Both the position numbers and the translations under genes were made by a program. Positions 19,028 through 28,200 of a stretch of DNA of 64,000 bases are shown piece by piece (positions within the stretch are counted from its first letter, which is position 1; every line of letters begins with the position of its first letter). The stretch lies in contig NZ_CP139711.1 of the NCBI RefSeq assembly GCF_034377145.1, positions 62,001 through 126,000 of the forward strand, written 5' to 3'. The notes beneath the pieces are model-generated. The model was given only the letters and a program-made list of their open reading frames with translations. It was not told the DNA's origin and searched no databases. The stretch comes from Sulfitobacter sp. OXR-159. Lineage in GTDB: Bacteria > Pseudomonadota > Alphaproteobacteria > Rhodobacterales > Rhodobacteraceae.

Positions 19028-19494
19028 CCCTTCGGAGTCTTATGCCAGGTGGCGAAGACTAGAGCCTCTCGGCTTCGCCCGGCGGCAGCGTCCACCTTGC
19101 AAGAGGGATGCAGACCCGTCAGGGCTGAAAGCGGATCGTGAAGGCGACCATGTGGCAAACGTTTTGGGATGGCTCAGGATGAGACAGACCAAGACGTATT
19201 GGCACAGGAAGACAGCAAGGTCGGAATTCAGGGCGGAGCCTCAGCAGCCCGGCCCCGCTTACGGGGCTTGCCCATGTCGAAACCTTCACCATTACAGTCA
19301 CGCACATCGCAGCATGGAAGCCTATTTCGCAGGTGCAGCATCGTGTTCGGCCCACAAGAGACATTCGTTGGCCAGTATTACGCCGCACTGCAGCTTCCCC
19401 AGACCAGCCGATTGTGCGGGGCGCAGCATTTTGTCTGTCGGATTACCGGTGCCTGGGTACGAAGCCACCATCAGGCCCTTAATGGCGGTACGTG
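19028..19494. other. Non-coding gap containing a degenerate repeat
   Basis: I see no convincing gene. A segment at 19348-19445 resembles one at 20958-21065 (shared CGGCCCACAAGAGAC, then GCCGC-TGCAG, then GCAGCATTTT), suggesting an old duplicated fragment. Confidence 0.5.
19348..19445 (+). repeat. Degenerate dispersed repeat, copy A
   Basis: About 100 bp that aligns imperfectly with 20958-21065 in the same orientation. The best blocks are CGGCCCACAAGAGAC and GCAGCATTTT. The copies flank the GFA and ProC-family genes. No open reading frame explains the similarity. Confidence 0.5.
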
Positions 19495-19983
19495 TCAGCC
19501 TTGACACACGAAAGGTGATGTATGAATGGCAGGCTCGATTGCAGTGCCATCATTTTCGCTGGCGTGGCGATCGAAGGTCTTGAAGCCCGGGGGCAAGATT
19601 GTCCCGGCGCGTGCCTCTGAGACAAAGATATGCTTGCTGTTTTCAGGCGTTATCGAAATCGCTTCAGGATCATCCAGCGTTCCAATATAGATTCCGATCC
19701 GGTCGGACCAACGCTCAAAAGTCAGCGCCACCTTCGTTCCACAATCGGCGCAGAAATGGACATTTACATCTTTACCACTGCCTTCCGACGGCAATGTATA
19801 AATTGATGGGTTTTTTCCAATGAAAGTGAATGGCGCACGCTCGAATATGGGCTCGATCATTCTGTCAGACCCCGTAGCCCGCTGACAGAACCGGCAATAG
19901 CAGATGGTCACCCAAAGTGGATCACTTCCAGTGTCGTAACTGACATTACCGCAAAGGCAGCGGCCGTCATATCCAGTTGACAT
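19495..19983 (-). CDS. GFA/CENP-V family zinc protein
   Basis: 162 residues. The two zinc sites of the glutathione-dependent formaldehyde-activating (GFA) fold are visible: CLCG with CYCRFC near the N-terminus, and CADCGTKV in the middle. Family members include carbon-sulfur lyases and S-hydroxymethylglutathione synthase, but most are uncharacterised and the substrate cannot be inferred here. It lies 63 bases after the ProC-like gene in the same direction, so the two may form a small metabolic operon unrelated to plasmid functions. Confidence 0.88.
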   Translation of the reverse strand: MSTGYDGRCLCGNVSYDTGSDPLWVTICYCRFCQRATGSDRMIEPIFERAPFTFIGKNPSIYTLPSEGSGKDVNVHFCADCGTKVALTFERWSDRIGIYIGTLDDPEAISITPENSKHIFVSEARAGTILPPGFKTFDRHASENDGTAIEPAIHTSPFVCQG

Positions 19984-20046
19984 ATTCTACTTCCTCGAGA
20001 GTCGGCATGCGGGCCGACATGTTTTCCGATGGCATAAGCGGGACGT

Positions 20047-20856
20047 TCAACTTTCTGTCTGTCCGATGACCCGTGTTTTCGAGACAGCTGCGTCCAGCGC
20101 TTCCGCTATCTCTGCCGTGATAGAGGAGTGGTTCATCGCCTCAAGACCGGCGGCGGTCGTTCCGGCATAGCCGATCATCCACTTTACGTGGTCAGCGGGC
20201 GTCATTTCGCCGTCCGACATCATCGTCCCCGCACCCAGGAACAGTTGGCGAATTGCGCGGTCCGCAATTTTAGGCGGAATACCCCGATGCACGGCGTAAT
20301 CCACCATTGCCGCGGCGTAGAAGGCGACAAATCCGGGCACCGGCCCGGTTATCGCGGTAAAGCATTCGATCTGCGCTTCGCTGTCGACCTCATCAGTAAG
20401 TCCGCACGCCGCAAAAATCGTCGACACAAGTGCACGGTCTTCGTCGGTCACATCGGCGCTGGCGAACCATGGCGAATACGCCAGAGACGCTTGGGCCGCA
20501 GGACTGCTCATGGCACGAATGGCGCGGTTCGCACCGGTGATCCGCACCAGCTCAGCCAGCGCAATTCCTGCCATGACGGACAGAACAAGCTTGCCCGACG
20601 CATCCACACAGATGCCCGGCGCCGATGCCGGCGGGACGGCCAGCAGTATGACATCGCATCGGTCGGCGAGTTCCTGATTGCTGCTGGTCACGTTCACGCC
20701 TGGATGATCTGCGAAGGCGCCTGCAGTTCCGCTTCTGTTTGAGAGCCACAGATGTTCAGGGGCCACAACGTTTCTATCGAGAAGTGCAACCGCGATCGCC
20801 TTCCCGAGCATGCCCGTACCGCCGACAATTCCGATCGCCCGATCAGTCTTGGTCAT
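20047..20856 (-). CDS. Pyrroline-5-carboxylate reductase (ProC) family protein
   Basis: 269 residues. An N-terminal Rossmann fold with GIVGGTGMLGKAIA and the C-terminal helical dimerisation region with TAITGPVPGFVAFYAAAMVDYAVHRG match the ProC family, in which P5C is reduced to proline with NAD(P)H. Conserved Ser/Ala positions of housekeeping ProC are only partly kept, so a related imine reductase is possible. It lies between the two copies of a degenerate repeat, with the GFA gene downstream; both could have arrived as a cargo segment. Confidence 0.82.
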   Translation of the reverse strand: MTKTDRAIGIVGGTGMLGKAIAVALLDRNVVAPEHLWLSNRSGTAGAFADHPGVNVTSSNQELADRCDVILLAVPPASAPGICVDASGKLVLSVMAGIALAELVRITGANRAIRAMSSPAAQASLAYSPWFASADVTDEDRALVSTIFAACGLTDEVDSEAQIECFTAITGPVPGFVAFYAAAMVDYAVHRGIPPKIADRAIRQLFLGAGTMMSDGEMTPADHVKWMIGYAGTTAAGLEAMNHSSITAEIAEALDAAVSKTRVIGQTES

Positions 20857-20957
20857 CCGGCCCTCCTTCCTGTCAACGTGACCCCGATGGGCTCACGAGT
20901 GATAGAAGCTTGCGCGAAACCGTGTCTATTTACAACAACGCGCCAGACAGACGCCAG

Positions 20958-21065
20958 CGGCCCACAAGAGACTTTCGATCGTCAATCTGGTGCCGCGATG
21001 CAGTTTTCGCATTGCGGCCGTTCGTGCAGAGCGCAGCATTTTTACTGGTAAAACTTCGGTCTGCG
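20958..21065 (+). repeat. Degenerate dispersed repeat, copy B
   Basis: Partner of 19348-19445. It ends a few bases before the left end of the IS30-family element at 21071, so the insertion may have landed in or beside the repeat. Confidence 0.5.
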
Positions 21066-21070
21066 GGTGC

Positions 21071-22291
21071 GGATTCAACGGATCGCCGCAACACACTGGG
21101 CGAACTTCTCTGCTGGTGTTTCGTATTGCAAGGTCTTTCTCGGGCGCTCATTGAGCTGTCTGGCAACCGCACTGAGTTGCGCTTGACTGTAGCTCGACAT
21201 ATCGAGGCCACGTGGGAAGTACTGCCTGAGAAGCCGGTTGGTGTTCTCGTTGCTGCCACGTTGCCAGGGCGATTGGGGATCACAAAAGAAGACGTCGATC
21301 TTCGTGGCCATGGTGAACTTTACGTGGTCCGTCATCTCAGAGCCCCGATCCCATGTCAGCGACCGGTAAAGCTCTTTGGGCAGCTTGCGGGATTGCTTGA
21401 TTAGGGCGGTGATGACGCTTTTCGTGTCTTTGTTCGCGACCTTCGCCAGCATCACGAAGCGGGAATGCCGCTCAACAAGCGTGGCGATGTAGCTGTTATT
21501 GGCCCCAACGATCAGGTCTCCCTCCCAGTGGCCAGGCACGGCGCGATCCTCGATCTCGGGCGGGCGTTCGCTGATCGGCACTGCATCCTTGATCTTGCGC
21601 AGTTTCAGTCCCTTCTGGGTCGCATGCCGGGACCTGCGGATGGCGCGTGGGCTGCGCAGGCATTGCTGAAGTTCTTTCTTCAAAACACCCCGCGTCTGCA
21701 CATAAAGGCTGCGATAGATGGTCTCGTGGCTCACACGGTCTCGCTCTTCTTTCGGATGCCTGCGCATCAGCCATCCCGCGATCTGCTGAGGCGACCACTT
21801 CAGCCGCAGCTTTCGGGCAATGAACCGACACAAGTGTGCGTTGAAGGAGAGCTTACAGGCTTTGGGCCGCCTTGCGCAGTCCCAGGCGCGTTGATCCGAC
21901 AACGCCGCGCGATACGCTTTGCGCCCTCCGTTCCGGCGAACTTCCCGGCTGATTGTCGAAGGAGAACGCCGAAGATCACTTGCAATCGACCGCAAAGACC
22001 TGTCCAGAGCCAACCCACGGGAAATCTCTTCGCGCTCCTCAAGGCTCAAGGCCAGCCGAGACCGGGTGCGCGCAGGCGGGCGAATGCCACCGGTCAGAGC
22101 CAGATGCGGAAAGATCGATGAAGATGCCCGATCAAACCTGCGGCCAATAGAACTCAGTGACTCGCCTCGTTGCCACCGATCCCACATCTCAGACTTCTGC
22201 TTGTCGGTGTAGAACGTCCTCGTCCGATACTTCATCTTCAACACTCCATCTTTCCAAAAAGATTAAAGCGTTGCGACCACCCGTTGAATCC
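21071..22291 (-). mobile_element. IS30-family insertion sequence
   Basis: 1221 bp. The ends are inverted repeats that share GGATTCAACGG and then CGCAAC within the first 24 bases. The transposase stop lies inside the left repeat, as is common for IS30 elements. I could not find matching 2-3 bp target copies (TGC on the left, TCA on the right), so one side may have been rearranged. Confidence 0.85.
21075..22235 (-). CDS. IS30-family transposase
   Basis: 386 residues from the ATG at 22233-22235. The N-terminal helix-turn-helix segment (EISRGLALDRSLRSIASDLRRSPSTISREVRRNGG) is characteristic. The rve-type catalytic core has GHWEGDLIVG (first Asp), LTWDRGSEM (second Asp) and a Glu in RGSNENTNRLLRQYFPRG. 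The frame is complete, so the transposase is probably functional. Confidence 0.95.
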   Translation of the reverse strand: MKYRTRTFYTDKQKSEMWDRWQRGESLSSIGRRFDRASSSIFPHLALTGGIRPPARTRSRLALSLEEREEISRGLALDRSLRSIASDLRRSPSTISREVRRNGGRKAYRAALSDQRAWDCARRPKACKLSFNAHLCRFIARKLRLKWSPQQIAGWLMRRHPKEERDRVSHETIYRSLYVQTRGVLKKELQQCLRSPRAIRRSRHATQKGLKLRKIKDAVPISERPPEIEDRAVPGHWEGDLIVGANNSYIATLVERHSRFVMLAKVANKDTKSVITALIKQSRKLPKELYRSLTWDRGSEMTDHVKFTMATKIDVFFCDPQSPWQRGSNENTNRLLRQYFPRGLDMSSYSQAQLSAVARQLNERPRKTLQYETPAEKFAQCVAAIR

Positions 22292-22310
22292 TCAGGGACA
22301 AAGCCGCCCG

Positions 22311-22595
22311 TCACTCGGCCTTGCTGAACTCCCGCGCGAGAATTTCCCGCGCATGCGCGACCCCTTCTGGGGTCAGGCTCAGCGATTTCGCCTTGTTTTT
22401 GGGATCAAAAATCAGGCCTTTCTCGAAAAGCCGGTTGGTGATGGCCCAATCGATTCCCTTCCAGACCTGATCGCCGTAATGCAGCGTCAGGCTAAGGATC
22501 GCGAGAGCCGCATCATCGATCTTGTCAGTGTCGAGTGCCATCTCCCCCTCGTTTTCCTGTGTCTGCCCGCTTTTCGAACCGCGGCCGCGCATCAT
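22311..22595 (-). CDS. DUF6429 family protein
   Basis: Up to 94 residues. The core MALDTDKIDDAALAILSLTLHYGDQVWKGIDW and the C-terminal NKAKSLSLTPEGVAHA resemble the small DUF6429 proteins found on alphaproteobacterial mobile DNA; function unknown. The ATG at 22593-22595 overlaps the WGR-gene stop, which favours translation from there. An internal ATG at 22541 matches the usual family start (76 residues). Confidence 0.75.
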   Translation of the reverse strand: MMRGRGSKSGQTQENEGEMALDTDKIDDAALAILSLTLHYGDQVWKGIDWAITNRLFEKGLIFDPKNKAKSLSLTPEGVAHAREILAREFSKAE

Positions 22596-22849
22596 GCATA
22601 ACCCCGGCGCTTCTTTATCGCCGCAAGTTTCATCAGCGCGGTTACGGCGCGCCCTTCATCTGGATGCTGCTCAATCATCATCTGCCCGCGCGCGCCAATG
22701 CGGCCCCATTCGCGCACCAAGCTGGCGCCCCCAAAGAGATCGGGCTGAATGCTCATGCGGTAAAACCGCCGCATGTTGCAGGCTGGATCGATCCGCCGCA
22801 TCTGCAGGTCGGTCGGGAACACCTCAAGTTGAGCGACAGAGTGAGACAT
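22592..22849 (-). CDS. WGR domain protein
   Basis: 85 residues from the ATG at 22847-22849. The sequence RRFYRMSIQPDLFGGASLVREWGRIGARGQ is the WGR domain signature, followed by a short helical tail (GRAVTALMKLAAIKKRRGY). WGR domains occur in PARP-type proteins and as small stand-alone plasmid proteins, and probably bind nucleic acid. It precedes and overlaps the DUF6429 gene, suggesting an operon. Confidence 0.85.
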   Translation of the reverse strand: MSHSVAQLEVFPTDLQMRRIDPACNMRRFYRMSIQPDLFGGASLVREWGRIGARGQMMIEQHPDEGRAVTALMKLAAIKKRRGYA

Positions 22850-22926
22850 ATCGTGATCCAGCAGGCTTTCTTCCAAAATATCAGGTGGAAGCCTGCTCTT
22901 CCACCTCGATTTCCCCGCGAGGGGAA

Positions 22927-22946
22927 AAGGGGGCTCATGCCCCCTT
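22927..22946 (-). terminator. Hairpin at the 3' end of the DUF2493 gene
   Basis: AAGGGGGC and GCCCCCTT form an 8-bp stem around a 4-base loop that contains part of the DUF2493 stop codon. On the minus strand it is followed by TTCCCC, so it is a weak candidate intrinsic terminator. Confidence 0.4.
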
Positions 22947-23867
22947 CTCGAACTTCATGACCGGGATGCCCAGCTTCTTGGCCTTGTCGGCGAGGTTCTC
23001 CTGGATGCCGGTGCCCGGGAAGACGAGAACACCCACCGGCAGCACCTCCAGCATGGCGTCGTTGCGCTTGAAGGGGGCAGCCTTGGCGTGCTTGGTCCAG
23101 TCAGGTTTGAAGGCGACCTGCGTCACGCCCCGAGCCTCGGCCCATTTGGCGGCAATGAGTTCTGCGCCCTTCGGGCTGCCACCGTGCAGAAGAACCATGT
23201 CGGGATATTTGGTCCGGACCTGATCGAGCTTGCCCCAGATCAGGCGGTGATCGTTGAAGTCGGTCCCGCCAGTGAGGGCGACCTTGGGGCCTGCGGGCAG
23301 CATCACCTCGGTTTCCGCGCGGCGCTTGGCGGCCAGGAAATCGCGGCTGTCGATCAGCGCTGCGGTCATGTGCTGGCGGTTCACCATCGAGCCGGTGCGG
23401 GGGCGCCAGGTGGATCCCGTGTGATGGACGAACTCGGTCGCGGCGTGATCGCGCATCATGTCCATGCAGTTGCGTCGTTCGATCAGCGTCAGGCCTTCGG
23501 CCGTCAGGCGCTCAAGCTCGGTGGATTTCACCTCGGAGCCGTCCTGCTCCCGCTGAAGGCGGCGCTGTGCCTGCTCGTTCTCGTCGAGCGACCGCTCAAT
23601 CCTCGCCGTGGCGCGGTGAAAGAGGTTGACCTGGCCCCAGAGCACCTCTTCGAGGTCGGGTTCCATGCGGGTGTCTTCCAGGGTCGCAACGAGGGCGTCG
23701 AAGATGTCGGCGACGGCGACGGCGAGGCGCTGCCCATCGGGCATCGGGCGCGGATCGGGCTCGTCAAAGGGGCGATAGCCGTAGAGCTGGAGCTCGTCGA
23801 GCGCATGGGCGGTCTGGGATGCGCTATGGGCGGGTTCATACGCGTCGTCGTGGGTATGGATCGTCAT
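22935..23867 (-). CDS. DUF2493 domain protein
   Basis: 310 residues. The C-terminal 125 residues (from VALTGGTDFNDHRLIWGKLDQV through LVFPGTGIQENLADKAKKLGIPVMKF) match DUF2493, a SLOG/Rossmann-like nucleotide-binding domain. The N-terminal half is helical and charged and unique to plasmid-type members. The family is common on alphaproteobacterial plasmids beside Toprim and strawberry-notch genes; its ligand is unknown. A GC-rich hairpin (CCGCGCG/CGCGCGG) and a GGAGG precede the ATG. Confidence 0.88.
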   Translation of the reverse strand: MTIHTHDDAYEPAHSASQTAHALDELQLYGYRPFDEPDPRPMPDGQRLAVAVADIFDALVATLEDTRMEPDLEEVLWGQVNLFHRATARIERSLDENEQAQRRLQREQDGSEVKSTELERLTAEGLTLIERRNCMDMMRDHAATEFVHHTGSTWRPRTGSMVNRQHMTAALIDSRDFLAAKRRAETEVMLPAGPKVALTGGTDFNDHRLIWGKLDQVRTKYPDMVLLHGGSPKGAELIAAKWAEARGVTQVAFKPDWTKHAKAAPFKRNDAMLEVLPVGVLVFPGTGIQENLADKAKKLGIPVMKFEKGA

Positions 23868-24237
23868 CGGTTTCTTGCCTCCGGGCCTGTCTCATCCGCG
23901 CGACAACCCGCGCGGCCTTCATGGGCTGCGAAAGCTGTCACTGGGGACGCCCCTTCACCCCGCCTTCGGGGCCGGAACGCATGTGGAGGAGGGCGGCAGG
24001 CAAGCTATTTGTTTCGCGATGCAAAGCGGGGGCTCGTCCCCCGCGGCGGAAATAGCTTGCCTGCCGCCCTTGATGAGGCGTCCCCTTTGACGGCCGCCTG
24101 CCCATCTCTTGAAGGCCGCTCGTGTGTCGGGTGGATGAGATTTACCCGGGAAGAGGCAAAGGTGATGATCCACACCCGCGACAGGACTGCAGGACCCCTA
24201 CCCCCTCTGCCCCTGACCGCCCCCTGCGCGATGCGGC
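23868..24237. other. Non-coding gap with strong hairpins
   Basis: No gene seen. It contains the DUF2493 leader hairpin (CCGCGCG...CGCGCGG near 23900) and the 79-bp inverted repeat at 23991-24069. Confidence 0.6.
23991..24069. repeat. Perfect 20-bp inverted repeat with inner hairpin
   Basis: Bases 23991-24010 are the exact reverse complement of 24050-24069. The 39-base interior contains GCGGGGG-ctcgt-CCCCCGC (24026-24044). The structure lies between the Toprim stop and the DUF2493 start. It could be a terminator, a protein-binding site or a cruciform; the inner hairpin resembles one upstream of the 54-aa gene near 49462. Confidence 0.75.
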
Positions 24238-25269
24238 TCAGCCCAACAGGCGTTGGCGATCCTCAAGCCCGATCTGCCCTGCCAGATGCTGGCGCAGCGC
24301 CTCCTTGCCGTTCGCGCGGAGATCATCGTTGAAGTCCCCGAGCCCTGGTTCCAACACCCGAACGGCAATCCCGACCTCGGTTGCTCTGGCGCTCAACCTC
24401 TCTGCCGCGCGTTGCCCGGCCGGATCGCGGTCGATGGCGATGTAAAGGCGCTGCAGCCCCTCCGGCAACTGGACCGCCCCGAGGTGACCCGACGAGAGAG
24501 CCGCCCAGACGGGAAGGCCGGAGGCCGCCTCGGAAAGGGACAGCATGGTCTCGATGCCTTCGCCGACCACGAGGATGTTGTGCTGCGGGGTCAGCCTGAC
24601 GGCATTGCCCAGGAGGTGACCCATGGCCCGCCGCTGCGTCTCGACCTCCGCCTTCCCCTGTCCGTCAGGTGCCAACCAGGTGCGATGCACACCCTGCAAG
24701 GCCCCTGCCCCATCGGTGACCGCAGCTATCAGCGCCGGTCTGGGGATGCTCCGGGTCTGGCCCTCATCCCGATGCCAGCACTTCGGGTGGAAGCGCAGCG
24801 CGCTCATCGTGCCGCCTTGGGTGATGCCTCGGGAGCGGAGGTAGGTGTCGGCAAGCGTGCCTGCGACCGGCACCGAGGCTGCAAACAATCGCGCCGCCGC
24901 CGCTGGCGTGCCACCGGGGGCTTTGGCCTTCTTCGGCACTGGCGTATTCGGGAGGACCGGCTGCGGACGGCCAAGATGCGCTCGGGCCTCGGCCAGAAGA
25001 TCGGGAAAGCGCGAGATCCCGGTTCGCTCGCGGATGATGTCGAGGAGATCGCCATGCTGTCCGACAGCCGCGTCCTGCCATTTGCCACGGGCTCCCGGTC
25101 CTGATGTGGGTCCAGTCAGCCGCACGAAGAGCGACCGGCCGGGGTTGTTCTGCAAATCGCCGACGATCCAGTAGGACCCTTCCCGCCGTCCGGCGGGAAG
25201 GTAGGCGCGACACACGCTCTCTGCGTTCTCCGCCAGAGCGCGGATCACATCTTCAGTCTCGGAATACAT
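24238..25269 (-). CDS. Toprim domain protein (plasmid primase-like)
   Basis: 343 residues. The C-terminal half contains a Toprim domain: conserved Glu in ILVVGEGIETMLSL and Asp-x-Asp in LYIAIDRDPAGQRAAERL. The N-terminal part has a compact domain like those preceding the Toprim of phage and plasmid primase/helicases (DUF7146-type), without an obvious zinc finger. The likely role is primer synthesis or DNA transactions during plasmid establishment. It starts three bases after the stop of the strawberry-notch gene, clearly one operon. Confidence 0.88.
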   Translation of the reverse strand: MYSETEDVIRALAENAESVCRAYLPAGRREGSYWIVGDLQNNPGRSLFVRLTGPTSGPGARGKWQDAAVGQHGDLLDIIRERTGISRFPDLLAEARAHLGRPQPVLPNTPVPKKAKAPGGTPAAAARLFAASVPVAGTLADTYLRSRGITQGGTMSALRFHPKCWHRDEGQTRSIPRPALIAAVTDGAGALQGVHRTWLAPDGQGKAEVETQRRAMGHLLGNAVRLTPQHNILVVGEGIETMLSLSEAASGLPVWAALSSGHLGAVQLPEGLQRLYIAIDRDPAGQRAAERLSARATEVGIAVRVLEPGLGDFNDDLRANGKEALRQHLAGQIGLEDRQRLLG

Positions 25270-25272
25270 GGC

Positions 25273-28200
25273 TCAGCACCCTCCATGCGCATGTAGTCCT
25301 GTCACGCGACAACGTGCAAGCAGACGATCAAGCACTGCGATGCCGCTCGAGTCTGCTGGGCAGAAGAGCCGCAGCTTCCAGGCGATAATTTCCGAGAAGA
25401 ACCCATCTGCCTTGAGCCGGTCCTTGGCGGCACCCAAAAAGCCCGACAGCTCGATCCGGTTGACGCCCATGACGCGCGAGCGGTGCAGCTCCATCCCTTC
25501 GGCCAAGCGCACGACCGTCTTGCCCTCCAGAACAAGGGCATGGACCTGCGCCGCCGTGAGCTTCGGCGCGTCGCTCGCCAGTGTGGTCGCGACCCAAGAC
25601 GGCGAAACGCGGCGACCGATGATGCGCTGACCGTCATCGGTCTGCAGCCGGTAGACGCGGGTTTCATCCTGGGGGAGCTGCTTCCAGATCGGCAGCAAGA
25701 GGCCCGCCACGATATGCAGGGTGGTTTCCGAGAACTCCGGCACTTCAGCCAGTTCTGCCGTCCAGGCTTCAGTGAAGGCCGCGCGGTCGGCTTCGAGCCA
25801 ATGGGTGTCGTCCATGATCTTGGCCGGAACCGTGCTTGCCTCGGTCGGCCGAATCAGACGTAGCCGCGGCTCGATGGTGCCATCATCCAGCATAAGGCTG
25901 GTGGCAGGCACCTGCACGGCTGCCCGGCCGGAGCGGCTGTTGACCAGTAGCCGCGCCTTCGGGTCGTCGAGCCAGTCGAGCGCATCCGCGAGCGCGGTCG
26001 GCGTGTTGCGGCGCTTTTCGGCGATGGTCAGCAGCTGGGTTTCCGCGCCGGAGCCGGGATGGGTGTAGATCACCCGCGCATCCGTGACGCGAAAGCTTTC
26101 GGCGCGCAGCGTCTCGAGCCCGAGGTCGTAGACCCCGGCAGCGATAGCGCCCTCGATTCGCTGGTCGAGGAGTTCCTCGAAGACCGAGAACAGCACGGCC
26201 TGCATGTCGATCGTCAGCGCGAGCAGGCGATTGAGGAAAGTCGTGATCGGGGGCAGGTCATCCTTCAGACCGTTGTCATCGGTCAGGCTGAGACCGGTCG
26301 CATCCTCAAACGCCCCGAGCGAGCAGCCCGCAACATCACCGCGATAGAGGCGGCGGTAAAGCTGGCGCAGGGCATCGCGGGCATAGGGGCTCTCGAGGTT
26401 GTCCTCGGGCCGGAACAGCCCCTGCCCGCCGGTTTGACGCTGGCCGCGCGTGATCGCCCCGAGCGTGTCGAGGCGGCGCGCGATGGTGCTGAGGAAGCGT
26501 TTCTCTGCTTTCACATCGGTAGCAACGGGCCGGAACAGCGGCGGCTGCGCCTGATTGGTGCGGTTGGTACGCCCAAGACCCTGGATGGCCGCATCCGCCT
26601 TCCAGCCGGGTTCCAGCAGATAGTGGACCCGCAGGCGCTGGTTTTTCGCGCCAAGATCGGCGTGGTAGCTGCGCCCCGTGCCGCCCGCATCCGAGAAGAT
26701 CAGGATGCGCTTCTGGTCATCCATGAAGGCGGCGGTTTCCGCGAGATTGGCCGACCCCGCCCGGCTTTCGACGACGAGGCGCGCGACGTGCCCCTCGCCC
26801 TTGCGCACGATGCGGCGCGAGCGGCCCGTCACTTCCGCCACCAGATCAGTGCCGAATCGCTGGACGATCTGGTCGAGCGCCCCAGGCACAGGCGGCAGCG
26901 AGGCCAGATGCTCGATCAGCGCGTCGCGCCTGCGCGCCGCTTCGCGACATTCCACCGGCTGGCCGTCGCGCGTGACGGGCCGCGAGGAGAGGTTGCCTTC
27001 GCTATCGGTGAACGGCTCATAGAGCTGCACCGGGAAGGAATGGGCGAGGTAGTCCAGGCAAGCCTCTCTTGGCGTGATATCCACCCGCACATCGTTCCAC
27101 TCGTCCGTGGGGATCTCCGACAGGCGGCGCTCCATCAGCGCCTCACCTGTCGAGACGATCTGGATGACAGCCGCATGGCCTGCGGTGAGATCAGCGTCGA
27201 TGGCGGCGATCAGGGTGGGGGTTTTCATCGAGGTCAGCAGATGGCCGAAGAAGCGCTGCTTGGCGGACTCGAAAGCCGAGCGGGCGGCGGACTTGGCCTG
27301 GCGGTTCAGCGTACCGCCGGATTCGCCAGTAATGTTGGCCGCTTCCAGCGCCGCGGACAGGTTCCGATGTATGACTCCGAAGGCGAGCGCATATGCATCA
27401 TATATCCCGCGCTGCTCCGGCGTCAGCGCATGTTCCAGCATCTCGTATTCGACGCCGTCATAGGACAGCGAGCGCGCCGTGTAGAGGCCAAGCGACCGCA
27501 GATCGCGGGCCAGGACCTCCATCGCGGCAACACCGCCAGCTTCGATAGCTTGCACAAATTCCGCCCGCGTCGAAAACGGAAAGTCCTCGCCACCCCAGAG
27601 CCCGAGGCGCTGCGCATAGGCGAGGTTGTGCACCGAGGTTGCGCCGGTGGCCGAAACATAGACCACGCGGGCATTGGGCAGCTTATGCTGCAGGCGCAGG
27701 CCCGCCCTGCCCTGCTGCGAGGCCGTGACATCGCCGCGCTCGCCCTTTGATCCGGCGGCGTTGGCCATGGCATGGCTTTCGTCAAACAAGATCACCCCGT
27801 CGAAATCAGCCCCGAGCCAGTCGACGATCTGGTCGACGCGGGACTTTTTTGCGCCCCGCTCCTCGGAGCGCAGCGTGGCATAGGTGGTGAACAGAATGCC
27901 CTCGGAGAGCGGGATGTCGCGGCCTTGTGCAAAACGCGACAGCGGCGTGACCAGCAGCCGCTCCTGGCCAAGGGCAGACCAGTCGCGCTGAGCGTCCTCG
28001 AGAAGCTTGTCGCTCTTCGAGATCCAGAGCGCCTTGCGCCGACCCTGAGCCCAGTTGTCGAGCACAATCCCGGCCGACTGGCGGCCCTTGCCCGCCCCGG
28101 TGCCGTCGCCAAGGAAGAAGCCGCGGCGGAAACGGACAGCGTCCGTGGCATCGTCGGGCGCGGCCGAGACCATGTCGCCGGTTTCATCGACAGTCCACGA

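Noticed and set aside
18978..19583. 201-residue plus-strand open frame
   Set aside because: It overlaps the small gene at 18758-19027 and the GFA gene, lacks a ribosome site and has a basic, low-quality composition.
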